Assembly (NCBI GenBank): GCA_009760885.1
Contig: CM019704.1
Coordinates: 13,561,803 to 13,625,802 of the forward strand
Reading direction: 5' to 3'
Source of the DNA: Achatina immaculata
Lineage: Eukaryota; Mollusca; Gastropoda; Stylommatophora; Achatinidae
Length of the DNA: 64,000 nt
Part shown: in pieces, positions 47,699-59,164 of the stretch
Layout: each line of letters opens with the position of its first letter
Numbering within the stretch: the first letter of the stretch is position 1
Notes under the pieces: model-generated
What the model was told of the DNA's origin: nothing
Database searches by the model: none
Seen by the model: only the letters and a program-made list of their open reading frames with translations
Made by a program: the position numbers and the translations under genes

Positions 47699-49211
47699 AT
47701 TTACATTTATTCAGCATTTTCAGTTGATGCAGAATGCAAGTTTAGCAATATGTATTACAACAAAGAAATGGAAAACAGAAGTGGTAACAATGTCATGGTT
47801 TATTTATTCACTGTGGATTCTGTTTCTGTTGTAAATTATTTCTACTGAAGGTAGGTCTCATGTAAATGATATAATGAATGAGGCAACATGTCCAAAACAT
47901 TACACACAGATTTTAAGCAATCATATTACTCGTATTTATTTGAAAGGATAAATGCTATTCAATGAAGCTAGACTGCACACTTGATGCAAATAAAATGCAA
48001 CAAATGATTATTATCATTCGCTGTTTTCTGCACTGATAGTAAAGTAGAAAGCAGAAAACATTTTATGTTTTGCGGAAGTCTACAGGTCATGGCTTTATGC
48101 AAAACCATAAACAGCGACTTGAAAAAAAAAAAGGAACATTTCATGTGAAGATATGAAAGATCAGGGATATGACAATGAAGTAAATATGAAAGGAAAAACA
48201 AATGAGCTTCAATGTTTTCTGCTTGTGTCTTCATGTCTTTTTTGTGTCTTCCTCATTCCATGCACTCTTCACACTCTAACTGTTAGCAATGTAACAAAGT
48301 TCATGCAAATGCAGCTGGATTTTTTTTTCTTAAGCGTGCAAGGATTATGTACTTTCTTTTCTTGTTCAAAGTAGCAAGCAACCTTCAAAAGAGCACTTCA
48401 AATCTGACACAGAAGCAGAGATGAGAAAGTAGAATCGAAGCAGTCTAGTCTCTGCGATATCAAAGAGGAGAAATTTATTATGTGCTGCATAAAATTAGGG
48501 ACAATAAAGAAATACAACACAAAATATAAAGTTTGTGCATTAAAATAAAATTATAAATTTATTTGTTCCCCAATACTCTGGCATTATGTGCTTAATAAAA
48601 TACATCTTGTCAGCAAACAGCTTCAAGATAAAAATATGTACATTCCACCTGTCGGAAATCAATCATTTCATCCAGATGTGCTTGAAACAGCAGAAAACTA
48701 GAGAAGAAGAATTTAATTCCATGGCTGAGGTTCAACAAAGACAGACTTGGTAATGAGCATCAGGACGATGTACTGTAGGGACCAGAATAAGCTCAGAGTC
48801 AATGAGTTTTTCACACTTTGGTCAGTTTTATATGTTCTGGACCACATAAGAAAAATGAGTTTATTTTTCCTTTATGAGTCTGTTTTGAATTTTTTCTTGA
48901 TCATTTCTGTTAACCATTTTTGGCTGAAAAACTGATGTGCCCTTCCAATTCTCATCTCAGATACTTCTACAATTTGTAAAACTGTTTGTTCAAGGCAAAC
49001 TGTGTTTATAAATGCGACAAAATTATAGCTCCTATAGTAAATAACACAAAGACTTCTATCTGCTGGATACCACCACATTTAATCCTTTAAAAAAAAAAAC
49101 CTAACAAAAATACCTATTATTTTATACCAAAGCAATGTCCATTACAACAAACAGAAAAATACACGTATTCTTTAAGTGACTAAATAATCTGCATCACCTT
49201 TGAAAATCATC
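47699..49211. other. AT-rich non-coding DNA
   Basis: No gene or recognised transposon between the LINE fragment and LINE A copy 2. Confidence 0.4.
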
Positions 49212-52200
49212 ACTTATTCTCTCTCTCTCTGAACCTTAAGTGCCCAGGGCACATGGGGCTTCCGCAAGGGTTTTCCACAAATGCCTGTCCTTTGCCTTTT
49301 TTTTCTGCTCTTGCCCAGGTGAGCCGTCTATTGCTCAACATCTTTTCTGTTGTTCTTCTCCATGTCTCTTTTGATCTACCCTTACTTCTGTTCCCCTCTA
49401 GTGTCCATCTTAGTGCTATTTTTGATTGTGAGTTGTCAGTCATTCGGAGCACATGTCCCAACCATCGCCAGCGTCTTTCCTCAATAATTGCTGTCAGTGG
49501 CTTCATCTGCATTTCTGCCAACAAGATGTTATTTCTTATGGTGTTTAGCCAAAATATTTTTCTTATTCTTCATAAACATTTAGTCTGGAAAGAATTCAAC
49601 TTGTTTTCTATGGTTCTGGTGATTTTCCAGCATTCACTTCCATAGAATAGTACATTTAGAACATTACTCTTAAATATCCAGATTTTCATATTTATGCTTA
49701 GTTTTTTTAGATTTCCATATAGTCTGCAGCACTGCAAAAGCCTGGTTTGCTCTAGTAAGTCTGCTGTTGATGTCATCTGTGCTATCTCCATTTTCTACTA
49801 CCCTACTGCCAAGATATACAAATTCGTTGACCTCCTCCACTAACTTGCTATCTACTCTGAGTACATTTCTGTTGTTCACATTTTGCTTCATTAACTTTAT
49901 CTTCCTACGTTGATCTTTAGTCCTATGTTGTTTGCATTCTGAGTTAGCTTGTTTATTTTATCTTGCATATCTTTGTACTGCTTGAGAGTAGACAAATGTC
50001 GTCCGCAAAGTCAAGGTCCTCCAACACTGTGTCAAGGGTCCATTGTAATCCTCTGCGTTTGTCTGATGTTGCCTCCTTCATTAACCAGTCTACTGTCAAG
50101 ATAAATAATGTTGGTGCTAGTACACATCCCTGCTTCACTCCTGTTTGTACCCTAAAGCTGCTGGAGGTATGTTCTCCACAGATCACTTTTCACTGAAAAC
50201 CCTTGTATAGGGCTTTGATTACATTCGCTATCTTATGGGGGATACCATGCCATCTTAGGATTTTCCACAGTGCATCTCTGTTGACACTGTCAAAGGCTTT
50301 CTCAAAATCTATAAACAATGCATATGTTGTGCTATCTATGCCACTCATTTGCCTGTTCTAATATTTGTCTAAGTACAAATATGTAGTCTATGCATGATCT
50401 TCCTTTCCTAAATCCTGCCTGCTCTTACCGAAGTTTTCCTTCAAGTGCTGGTACAATTCTGTTGATGATTATTCTTCAAAATACTTTACTGGTGAGTGGC
50501 AGTAGGGTAATGCCTCTCCAGTTCCCGCAATCTCTGAGGTCACCCTTCTTTGGCAGTTTTACTATAAGGCCAGTTTTCCACTCCTCTGGAGCTTTTCTAG
50601 ATCCCAAATTTGTTGTAGTATCCGGCAGAGTTGTTTTGGTGTTTCTGTTTCTTCTGCTTTCAACATCTCAGCAGTCACTTTATCTTGTGCCCTGTCTAAT
50701 TTTAGCTTCTTTATCACCTCCTTTACTTCACTTATTGTTATTGGTCCTGTATTGATGTTTAGTTCCGTTTTTGCTTCAGGTATGTCTATTGTTTGAGCTG
50801 CTTGTGTTCTGTTTAGTAGGGTGTTAAAGTGTTCCCTCCATTTTTCAATTTTTTCTCTTTCTCCACTGACCAGTTGTCCTTTATGTGTCCTTACTGTACT
50901 CTCACATCTTGTGCTGAAGTTACCTGTCATCTGCTTTGTGATTTTGTATATGGTTTTTCATGTCATTTGCATATGCTGCTTTCTCTGCTGCTTCTGCTAA
51001 GTTGCCATAGTATTGACGTTTATCTTGACAGCATGATTCCTTCACTTCTTTGTCTTTTTGTGCATAATTACTAAAAACTTGTTCTTTTAGCCATTATGAT
51101 TTGGCATTCAGTAATTTTTTCTTGATTTCTTTTCTTTGCTCTTATCTTTTCCCATGTGGTCTTGCTTATCCATTCCTCTTTTCTCCATTTCCAATATCCC
51201 AGCACCTCTTTTGCTGTTTCCTGTAGTGTTTTATTGAACTCTAGTATGGACATTTCTGCTTCGTCTTGTAGGACACTGAAGTAGTTCTTAAGTACTATTG
51301 AGAATTCATTTCTTGTTCGCTGGTCTTTCAGTTTTCTTGTATCAAAACGTATCTTTCTGTGTTCTCAGATTTTGGCTTTCCTTAATTTTAGTTTTATTTT
51401 TGCTACCAGAAGGTTGTGATCACTTCCTACATCTGCTCCTTTCCCTGCTTGGACATCTTGTAGTGACCATTTCCACTTGTTGTTTATAAGTATGTGATCG
51501 ATTTGGTTTTCTGTGGTTTTATCTGGGGACCTCCAAGTCACTTTATGGATGTTTTTATGTTGGAAAATTGTCCCTCCAATGGTCATCATGTTTTCTTCAC
51601 AGAAACTTCACAATCTTTCTCCATTTTCATTTATTTCTCCAATTCCTTCTCTTCCCATGATTCTTCTTCTATTCCTTCACCTACTTTTGCATTGAAGTCA
51701 CCCAAGATGAGCAGCATATCATGCTTTGGTATTGTTTCTACTGTGGCTTGGAGGCTGTTGTAAAATCTTCTTTTAATTCCTCTTCAGCTGCTTCTGTTGG
51801 TGCATAACAAACTATAACAGACAGCTTCGTGAATCTTGAGTTGAAGAATGCATATAATAATCTCTCATTTATAGGGGTCCATTTCAGCAATGCTCTTGAT
51901 GCTTCTTTTATTATAATCAATACTACTACTCCTTTATGATGATTTTTTTTACTTGATCATATTATTGTATCTTCTGTGTGCTGTGTTGTTAATTTCCTTC
52001 AGCCTTGTCCTGTCCATCTTGCTTCTTGTATTCCTAGTATGTCTAGTTTGTATCTGTGCATTTCCTTGATGGTTTGTGCTAGTTTTCCAGTCTGGTTAAG
52101 TGTTCTTACATTCCAGCTGCCTATTTGCATCTTGTGTTTAGGTTCCAGGAGGTCTGCAGTCAGGCTGGGGACTTCTAGTGGCTGGCTTTCATCCACAACC

Positions 52201-52416
52201 TTCATGTGCTCAGTTTCCTGATAAGCATTTCTCCTCCCACCTGCATTTGTTTTTTCCCTTGCTTCTGTTTCTGTAGCAGTCTGATAGTTTTTTTTACCAG
52301 ATAGGGTTGCTGGCCCTATGCCGAACCCTCCTTAGTCGCCTTTTACGATCATGCATGGTAGAGTATAGTGGTCCTAATCTTTGCAGATCCCGGGTACCAC
52401 ACAGGGGACTTATTCT
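49212..52416 (-). mobile_element. LINE A copy 2, full-length, minus strand, 9-bp TSD
   Basis: The insert at 49221-52407 is flanked by acttattct (49212-49220 and 52408-52416). On minus it begins cccctgtgtggtacccggg and ends ttcagagagagagag, exactly the termini of copy 1. The ORF is more fragmented than in copy 1 but keeps the endonuclease Trp codon lost in copy 1 (MQIGSWNVRTL at about 52125). It also keeps GVKQGCVLAPTLF and DFADDICLLSS near 50130-50000. Several single-base frameshifts are scattered through it. Confidence 0.93.
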
Positions 52417-52519
52417 ACAAATGTGGTAAAATTTGTTACTGAAATTCAGAACACAGAGTTTAAATAAAGAAAATAAAAGATTACAATGTCATAAGTAACT
52501 AATGTACTACAAGGCAGCT

Positions 52520-52847
52520 AAAATGTATAAACTAGGAAAAAAGTAGGAACAACTTTATTATTTAACGATTACACATTTGTGACAATTTGTGCTCCCTGCG
52601 ACATAAAGGCGATTGTAATTCTGCACTGTTCCAAGAACTAAGATAAGTCATTTACAATTTTTCATTAATTTTTTCATTTTTCATTATTTCATTAACATAA
52701 AATTTATGTGAATTTATACTTTGTCTCCTCTCTCTTATTCTTTGTCCCGTTTATTTTTGTTTTATAAAGGCTCGTGACAAAATGTCACAACTGTGTAATT
52801 GTTAAATAATAAAGCTATTCCTACCTTTTTCCTAGTTTGTACATTTT
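52520..52847. repeat. Foldback sequence: ~74-bp inverted arms
   Basis: The left arm starts aaaatgtataaactagg (52520-52592). It pairs with the inverted arm 52775-52847, whose reverse complement starts aaaatgtacaaactagg. Most positions match, and about 180 bp separate the arms. A 3' flanking hairpin gtgtatag...ctatacac lies near 52876-52899. This may be a MITE. It abuts LINE A copy 2. Confidence 0.8.
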
Positions 52848-53101
52848 GGTATCACAGCTTTACTGCAGTGCTTTGTGTATAGTTGTACACCTATACACTA
52901 ATTATTGTGTGTTAAAAGACAGCTAAGACTTTAGACACAGTAAAAGGAAACAAACTAATTGTTAAACAAATAACAGTAGATCAAAGATGAACCAGTAAGA
53001 AATCAACCTTCACTCTAACAGGAATATTTTTATGTCGTCAATAAAATGGCGGTACCAATATAACACTCATTTCTTCATTAGTCTCGCTTTCTCACTCTTT
53101 C

Positions 53102-55372
53102 TTAGTAAGCAATGCCACGCTTCCACATTTTCTGACTGCCACCAGAAGCGCTTTCTTGAAGAACTTGAATGTAAGGTTTAGCGTCAATATCAACAAGATT
53201 ATCTAACATTCCTGACTGTAACAGTTTAGTAGTCCTTGGTGTTCTTTTATAACTGGTTTCACTCCTTCTTCCTGGACAACGTGATTTTCTGATATGATCT
53301 CTCACCCCTTCTCTATATATAAATGTTCGACCGCAAACATCACAAGCAAAAGAGCGTTTTCCAGTGTGCCCCATACGATGTTTGATCAGTGAAGACCTGT
53401 AGTTGAACCCTCTTCCACATACCTCACAAACATAAGAACGTTTGTCACTGTGCTTTCTCTTATGCCTATTCAAAGCTCCAGAAGAACGAGTCCGCTTTCC
53501 ACAGATCTCACACTCGAAAGGCTGCTCTCCAGTGTGCCAACGCTTGTGATAATCTAGGTTTGCCTTCTGGGCATACATCTTCCCGCAGAGCTCACAAGTG
53601 AATCTCTTCTCTCCAGAGTGTGTCCTCATATGATATTGTAATCTAGCTTCAATTCCAAAGCTTTTATCACATACATTACATTTGTGAGAAGGTTCATCTC
53701 TGTGCTTCTCTGTGTGCCTGGCTAAGGACTCTGGTTTTTTAAAGACAATACCACATATTTCACATTTATTTCGTGGCATCAAATGATTTTTCAAGTGGCC
53801 TACAAGCCTGGTTATGCTGTGATTTTGCCTCTGACATAAATCGCAGTTGAACCTCCCAACCACAACATGCTTCTCACTGTGTTGCCTATAGTCTGATAAT
53901 GTCTGAAATCTTTCTCCACAATTCCAACAAAGAAAGCTCTCTGTATGGCTGTAATGAACATGTAATCGGAGATAACCTTCTTTAGGAAATTCTCTTTTAC
54001 AAAATGAGCAATGAAACTTTCTCATTTTTTTTATTTTTGATTTTGTTGGCACTAAATCACTTGGCTGTTGTGTGAGCTGTTCTTCAACATGTGCACTTTT
54101 GTTATGAGCAAGATACTCCTGCACATTCAAAGCCACATAATCACAAATCCTGCATGAGAACTCTGTATCATCTACATGTTTTAAAGACAAGTGTTTCTTC
54201 AAGCAAAGCTCTCCAGCAAATGCTTTTTCACAAAAACAACAACAAAACCTCTTGGACATCACTGGATTTTCTGACATGTTTCTACTACTCATAAACATAG
54301 ACTCAGCTTTCATGCTGCTGCCTACAACAACTTCATTGCTATGTACAGATGGCACATCACTGTTTTCATTACTTTTCTCAAAATGTGTGAAAGCATTTAC
54401 AGTCCTGTGTCTATGATGCTCCCCTTTTTCCACTTTTCTCTTTTTCTGCTTTCCTGTGAGCTTACTCATCTTATTGTCATCCTCTGCATGAAAAGCTGAA
54501 TGTTTACTCCCAGACTTAACAGCATCATTGGAAAGATCACACATCATCATGTCTTTGTCCTTTGCAACACTACTCACAGCTGAAGAACTTTCAGCACTGT
54601 TCATTTTATTCCTTCCATCTTTGGGATCTGACAGTTCACATCCATTATCCAACTGCAGCTCATCAGCATCTGGCCCATCTTGTACTTGTGTCTCACTTTT
54701 CACTGACTTGTATAAAATGTCTGCCATAATGTTGTCTTCTTGGCTTCCAAATTCACACACCTCACCTTGTTTTCTTAATATGACTGTGAAATCAGCTAAA
54801 TTGCCTGAAGAATCACATTTTAAGTTGAAATATCGAAATCTTTCAAATAACAGAATAAAATGGGGTAAGCATGCTTGCTCAACAACATGCAATACTTTAT
54901 TTAATTTTGCTAAATCTATGTCATATATTTTCAATGAGGAACAGATGGAGGTCACTTGATGATGGGCTGCAAAAAGCAACAGTGATGTAGTACCCATCAA
55001 TGAATTTTTTTGTAAATTTGTGCTCTGATGGTACTGAAATTTTTGATAAAAGTTACTCCACATCTGCCATAAGGAACCATCCTTGTCAATATTCTGTGGC
55101 AGATGTAGACTGAACTCCATGATAATTTTTTCCCCCAATAACACTGCCACAACAAAAGTTACATGTGAAACAATTTCTTTGATTCCAACCTGAAATTCCA
55201 CAGCAGCATATTCTTTGGGGTCTTGACAGGCGCATCCACTGAAAAATCTGTAAAACAAAACATAAAATTGAAAAACAGGATAATAAACATGACATTCTTC
55301 TGCAGCAGAGAAACACATAATGCTTTGTTTACCTACTGAACATAAGACATAGTCATGATAAAAACCTGCCAT
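53102..55372 (-). CDS. C2H2 zinc-finger protein, 11 fingers
   Basis: The long open frame is 756 codons. The N-terminal third has a region I do not recognise (EFSLHLPQNIDKDGS onward). An acidic/Ser-rich linker with basic KKRKVEKG-type nuclear signal follows. A finger array spans about residues 377-697: ten C-x2-C-x12-H-x3/4-H fingers and a last finger ending in Cys (C2HC). The last five are joined by TGEK-like linkers (HSGEKRFTC, HTGEQPFEC), typical of DNA-binding arrays. The protein is probably a nuclear transcription regulator. The start is uncertain. On minus, 'gttttgttttacag' and 'atttttcag' just before about 55247/55238 are good 3' splice sites, so upstream residues (MAGFYHDYVL...) may be intron read-through. 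The true N-terminus would then be in an upstream exon to the right. AT-rich DNA below 53100 is a likely 3' UTR. Confidence 0.88.
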   Translation of the reverse strand: MAGFYHDYVLCSVGKQSIMCFSAAEECHVYYPVFQFYVLFYRFFSGCACQDPKEYAAVEFQVGIKEIVSHVTFVVAVLLGEKIIMEFSLHLPQNIDKDGSLWQMWSNFYQKFQYHQSTNLQKNSLMGTTSLLLFAAHHQVTSICSSLKIYDIDLAKLNKVLHVVEQACLPHFILLFERFRYFNLKCDSSGNLADFTVILRKQGEVCEFGSQEDNIMADILYKSVKSETQVQDGPDADELQLDNGCELSDPKDGRNKMNSAESSSAVSSVAKDKDMMMCDLSNDAVKSGSKHSAFHAEDDNKMSKLTGKQKKRKVEKGEHHRHRTVNAFTHFEKSNENSDVPSVHSNEVVVGSSMKAESMFMSSRNMSENPVMSKRFCCCFCEKAFAGELCLKKHLSLKHVDDTEFSCRICDYVALNVQEYLAHNKSAHVEEQLTQQPSDLVPTKSKIKKMRKFHCSFCKREFPKEGYLRLHVHYSHTESFLCWNCGERFQTLSDYRQHSEKHVVVGRFNCDLCQRQNHSITRLVGHLKNHLMPRNKCEICGIVFKKPESLARHTEKHRDEPSHKCNVCDKSFGIEARLQYHMRTHSGEKRFTCELCGKMYAQKANLDYHKRWHTGEQPFECEICGKRTRSSGALNRHKRKHSDKRSYVCEVCGRGFNYRSSLIKHRMGHTGKRSFACDVCGRTFIYREGVRDHIRKSRCPGRRSETSYKRTPRTTKLLQSGMLDNLVDIDAKPYIQVLQESASGGSQKMWKRGIAY

Positions 55373-55489
55373 AATAAAACACTTTGAGGTGACTTTAAGG
55401 AACTCATCAATTGGCCCCCCATTTGCGCTAAGGAAAAATCAGAAACATGAGATGACAATGGAAGGCAAAGTTTGTTTTTTTTTTTAATG

Positions 55490-55670
55490 GTTTATTCTGG
55501 TACAAGCCAGTGAGACATACATGGTGTATTTTATTAGTCTCTATATTCTCCTAGATCTGTCAACATTACATATGGTGACCACCACTCTTGGCTATCTTTC
55601 CTGTCCCATAGTCAAGATAAAAACTTGCCAGTTCCTTGATATGAGACATAAGATTTCACTTTGGAACCTC
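55490..55670 (-). mobile_element. tRNA-type SINE (SINE-3), minus strand, partial
   Basis: 'ttctggtacaagccagtgag' through 'ggtgaccaccactcttggct' and 'cctgtccca' aligns with the copy at 62005-62240. It lies just 5' of the zinc-finger gene, possibly in an upstream intron. Confidence 0.75.
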
Positions 55671-55964
55671 CTACCAATCCTTAGCAAAACAATGAATTTT
55701 CCATCTAAGCTCCACATCTGTGTGGTCTTGATTCCAATTCTGACATCGAAATTGAGTTTTAATACTACAGTATGTTAGAAACTGTTACAAGAGCTCTATA
55801 ATATCAAGAGCTGAGAGGAGCAATTTACCTGAACCACTTTACTGTTACAGTATCATTCTTATTTATGCCAGCAAATATAAATGAATATGTCACCAGAATT
55901 GAAATATAAATGAGTATATCACCAAAACTGAAAGAAACTGTTATGTCATGTCTCCAGCACAGAT
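55671..55964. other. Short non-coding stretch
   Basis: Nothing recognised except a near-duplicate 'aatgaatatgtcacca/aatgagtatatcacca' pair (about 55880-55925). Confidence 0.4.
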
Positions 55965-57310
55965 CTTCTTCTTCTTCGTTCGCTGCTACCACCAAAACCA
56001 CACTGTGATCCTACTGAATTCACGTCTGTGGTCCTCGTTAGGTCCCGTGGTCCCCTGTGTGGTCCCCGAAAAGACCACACGAGAGGACCACAAGGGGTTC
56101 AGAGTATCACAGGGCTTTAGCCTGTATTCTTGGTGGGTCTCGGAAGCGGGATTGCGTGACACTGTGGTTTTCATTGCACCAGTTTAGTCTAGGGTTGGAC
56201 TTTCTCACTGGAAGACCTCGACGTGTTCAGGATATCAGTGCATCCCCGCTGGGTGAGAGGCGGTAGCCCACCCAGGCCAGAGTTGGACTTTCTCACCGGA
56301 AAACCTCGACGTGTTTTGAGATACCCGTGTATCACCGCCGGGTGAGAGGTGGTTGCCCATCCAGTCCAGAGTTGGACTTTCTCACCGGAAAACCTCAGTG
56401 TGATTAGGATACGCAAACATCCCCGCCGGGTGGGAGGTGGTTGCCTATTTAGACTTCCCTGGTCCAGTGTCTCCGACTTCAGCATTTTGCGGTCGTGGCC
56501 GCTACCCTTCCTAGTTGTGACCAGGATGGAGCTTTTGTCCAGGAGGACGAATGAATCCTCGCCACTAGTGACTTCTACCCCTGGGTTGAGCCGGTTTAGG
56601 CATTATCCCAGTATGGGCGTGTTTGGGACGAGACCGACCTCTAGAGCAGAGGTACTGTGATATGAATAGCCTTCAAGATTCACCCCTGGTATGAGCCGGT
56701 TTAGGCAAAATTCACCAGTATGGGTGTATATCAGGCGTTACCGACCTCTAGAGCGGAGGTGGCATGACATGTCTAGCCATCAAGTTCCACCCCTGGTGTG
56801 TGCCGGTTTAGGCATATTTCAACAGTGTAGGTGTATTTTGGACGTGGCCGGCCTCTAGAGCAGAGGTGCCGTGGTATAGCTCTCGTAGCGATACTACTGG
56901 ACATACCGGTTAAACTTCACTTTCCACCACCTTTTCCCATCGGCGCCGCACAGCAACCTTTATTTCTTTTCCGCATTTCTTCCTTGACCGGGAGGAGCTT
57001 CACTCCACGCGCGGCATTTGAAGAGTCTCACCAGCAGTGTCTTAACCTCTGGGACAAGCCGGTTCATGCATTTCACCCGATATGACTGCACTCAGGACGT
57101 GGCTGACCTCCAGACCAGAGGAGCCGTGATTTGACTGTTTGCTTCGCTTTATCCTTTCTACTACATTTTCCGCAGTGATGCTGCGTGGCAACCTCATTTG
57201 CAAATTTCTTCATTGGCTGGGAGGAGCATCGCTCCACACACGGCAGCTGAAAATCTTGCCAACAGCGGCAGATGAGCTACCAAACGTGCCACTCATCTAC
57301 CCTAAGTAAC
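55965..57310. repeat. GC-richer block of three nested tandem-repeat systems
   Basis: First, 55990-56190 is rich in gtggtcc/ggaccac words. Second, three 88-bp units start gttggactttctcac at 56194, 56282 and 56371. Third, units of about 106 bp start cccctgg at 56578, 56683 and 56790, with a fourth at about 57044. They share gagccggtttagg and a hairpin acctctagagcagaggt. The last two belong to a composite ~254-bp unit (56790-57043, 57044-57290) that also includes 'ggcaacc...gggaggagc.tc.ctccac'. Composition is unlike the surrounding AT-rich DNA. It may be the control region of an unidentified element. Confidence 0.8.
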
Positions 57311-57420
57311 TGGTTTTCAGGCGCCAGATATTCGCCCTCGCCCCTTCTCCTGTCAGTTTAAACAGTTCTGCCACGGGAAGTTTCAAGAAATTAACTGCAA
57401 CCAATTTTTTTTAACAGGCT

Positions 57421-58562
57421 ACTGAAGTGGTATGGGGTGGCAGAAACTGAGAAAATGGATAAAATTTCTCATCAAGCAGTCATTCACTACCTCTGTATCA
57501 AGCTTGGGCTTATCATCGAAGGAGATCCATGAGGATATGGTAGAGACTCTAGGGGAGAGTGCCCCTTCTTACAGCACAGTGAAGAAATGGGCAGCTCAGT
57601 TCAAACATGGAAGGGAAAGTCTGGAAAGTGATCCCCATCCAAGAAGACCAAGAACAGTAACCACTGATGAAACCACCGGCAGAATCCATGACATATAACG
57701 GAGGATCGATGACTAACTGAGTGGTACATTGCTACTGAGTTGGGCATCTCCCAGGAATGTGTTCATGTCATTATTCACAATGATCTTCAAATGACAAAGG
57801 TCTCTGCTCGATGGGTCCCAAAACTTCTTGGAGCTGATCACAAATGACAGCATCTCAGCATGTCAAGAGACAATCTTGGCCATTTTTCTGCAGATTCTGA
57901 AAAGTTTCTTCAGCAATTTGTGATTATTGATGAAACTTGGGTTCATCATTTTCAACCAGAAACAAAGGAATGGTCAAAGCTGTGGAAACATCATGGATCC
58001 CCACCTACAAAGAAAGCAAGGGTGGTTATGTCTGCAGGCAAAGTGATGGCTTCCATCTTTTGGGATTCAAAAGGTGTGCTATTGGTAGACTATCTTCAAA
58101 AGGGCAGAATGGTCATCGGGGCCTATTATGCTAATCTTGTGTAGCAACTGTGCATCAAATTGAAGGAAAAGCGTCGAGGGAAAGTCATCTTCATCAAGAC
58201 AATTCTCCAGTTCATAAGTCGGTGGTGGCAAGGGTTGCCATTCATGAATACGGCTTCCAGCTTCTTGAACATCCTCCTTATTCCCCAGATTTGGCCCCTT
58301 CAGTCTATTACCTGTTTACCAAACTCAAAAAGGAGCTCAGCGGTGTAAAATTTGCTTCAGACGATGACATCATCCATGCTGTAGACCACTTTCTACTGGC
58401 ACAAGATACTGACTTTTACAAAGAAGGGATCTGCATGCTCTATGATTGCTGGACTAAGTGCATAAACTTGCAAGGGGACTATGTTGAGAAATAACCCAAA
58501 AAAAGTTGTCCACAAATAATCTGTTGTACCTTATGCTGAGAACTTATCAATCACCCCTCATA
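57421..58562 (+). mobile_element. mariner element, inactivated, left end not found
   Basis: The transposase region is followed by a probable right terminus, taccttatgctgagaactta then tcaatcacccctcat (about 58529-58562). No inverted partner was seen before 57421, so the left end is missing or diverged. Confidence 0.8.
57452..58494 (+). pseudogene. mariner (DD34D) transposase pseudogene
   Basis: The start MDKISHQAVIHYLCIKLGL sits in a different phase from the continuing GLSSKEIHEDMVETLGESAP..., so a frameshift lies near 57510. The helix-turn-helix and the SLESDPHPRRPRTVTTDE linker are clear. Stops and frameshifts break 57698-57860. The catalytic core has VIIDETWVHHF (first Asp), HQDNSPVHKSVVA (second Asp) and PPYSPDLAPSVYYLF. 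In the last motif the residue 34 positions after the second Asp is Val instead of Asp. Loss of the third catalytic Asp means the protein would be inactive even without the frameshifts. A fusion with a host domain, as in SETMAR, is not seen. Confidence 0.92.
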
Positions 58563-59164
58563 CCACAATATCTAAAATAAGTTATTGTGTCATATTACCG
58601 ACACATAACATGAAATAAGCCATCTTGTAATGTCACTGGCACAACAGAAAATAGCTACTCAGAGTTGAATTTTTAACATGTTATCCAACTCAAAATGTAA
58701 TACATTTTTTTTTTAAAACAACCAAATGGATAATGCAATTTATCGACCCACCTAAAAAAAAAAAATCCAGTATACTCTCATAATCTCAAGGACGTAATCA
58801 GAAGACATGTTCTTTTCATACAAACACATAAAGAATTCCCTGGTCAATTATGCTGTACAATATAACTCTCGGGCATCAAAGTTGGGGGAAGGGAGCATAT
58901 ATTCACAAATGCATGATTAGTCACAGTAAAGAAATAAACAGCAAAAAATTTGCAAAAATAGAATTAATGGAAACACATTTATAACAACAGAAGTACTGTG
59001 AAAAGAAGATAACGAAAGTGGATATTTTATTTTACTATACTAAAACACTTCAAGGTAGACATTAAGGAACTCAGAGTCAGTCGTTCCCCCAGTGAAGCTA
59101 CTAAGGAAGAACCAGAAACATGACAATGGAGTATAAAGTTGGTTTTTTTTTTTTTTTTGTAAAT
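58563..59164. other. Non-coding gap between mariner and LINE B
   Basis: AT-rich, no gene recognised; ends in a T-run immediately before the LINE. Confidence 0.4.

Noticed and set aside
56189..56485. Repeat-derived ORFs in the GC-rich block as proteins
   Set aside because: The period of 88-89 bp is not a codon multiple, and the ORFs follow the repeat units without other coding evidence.
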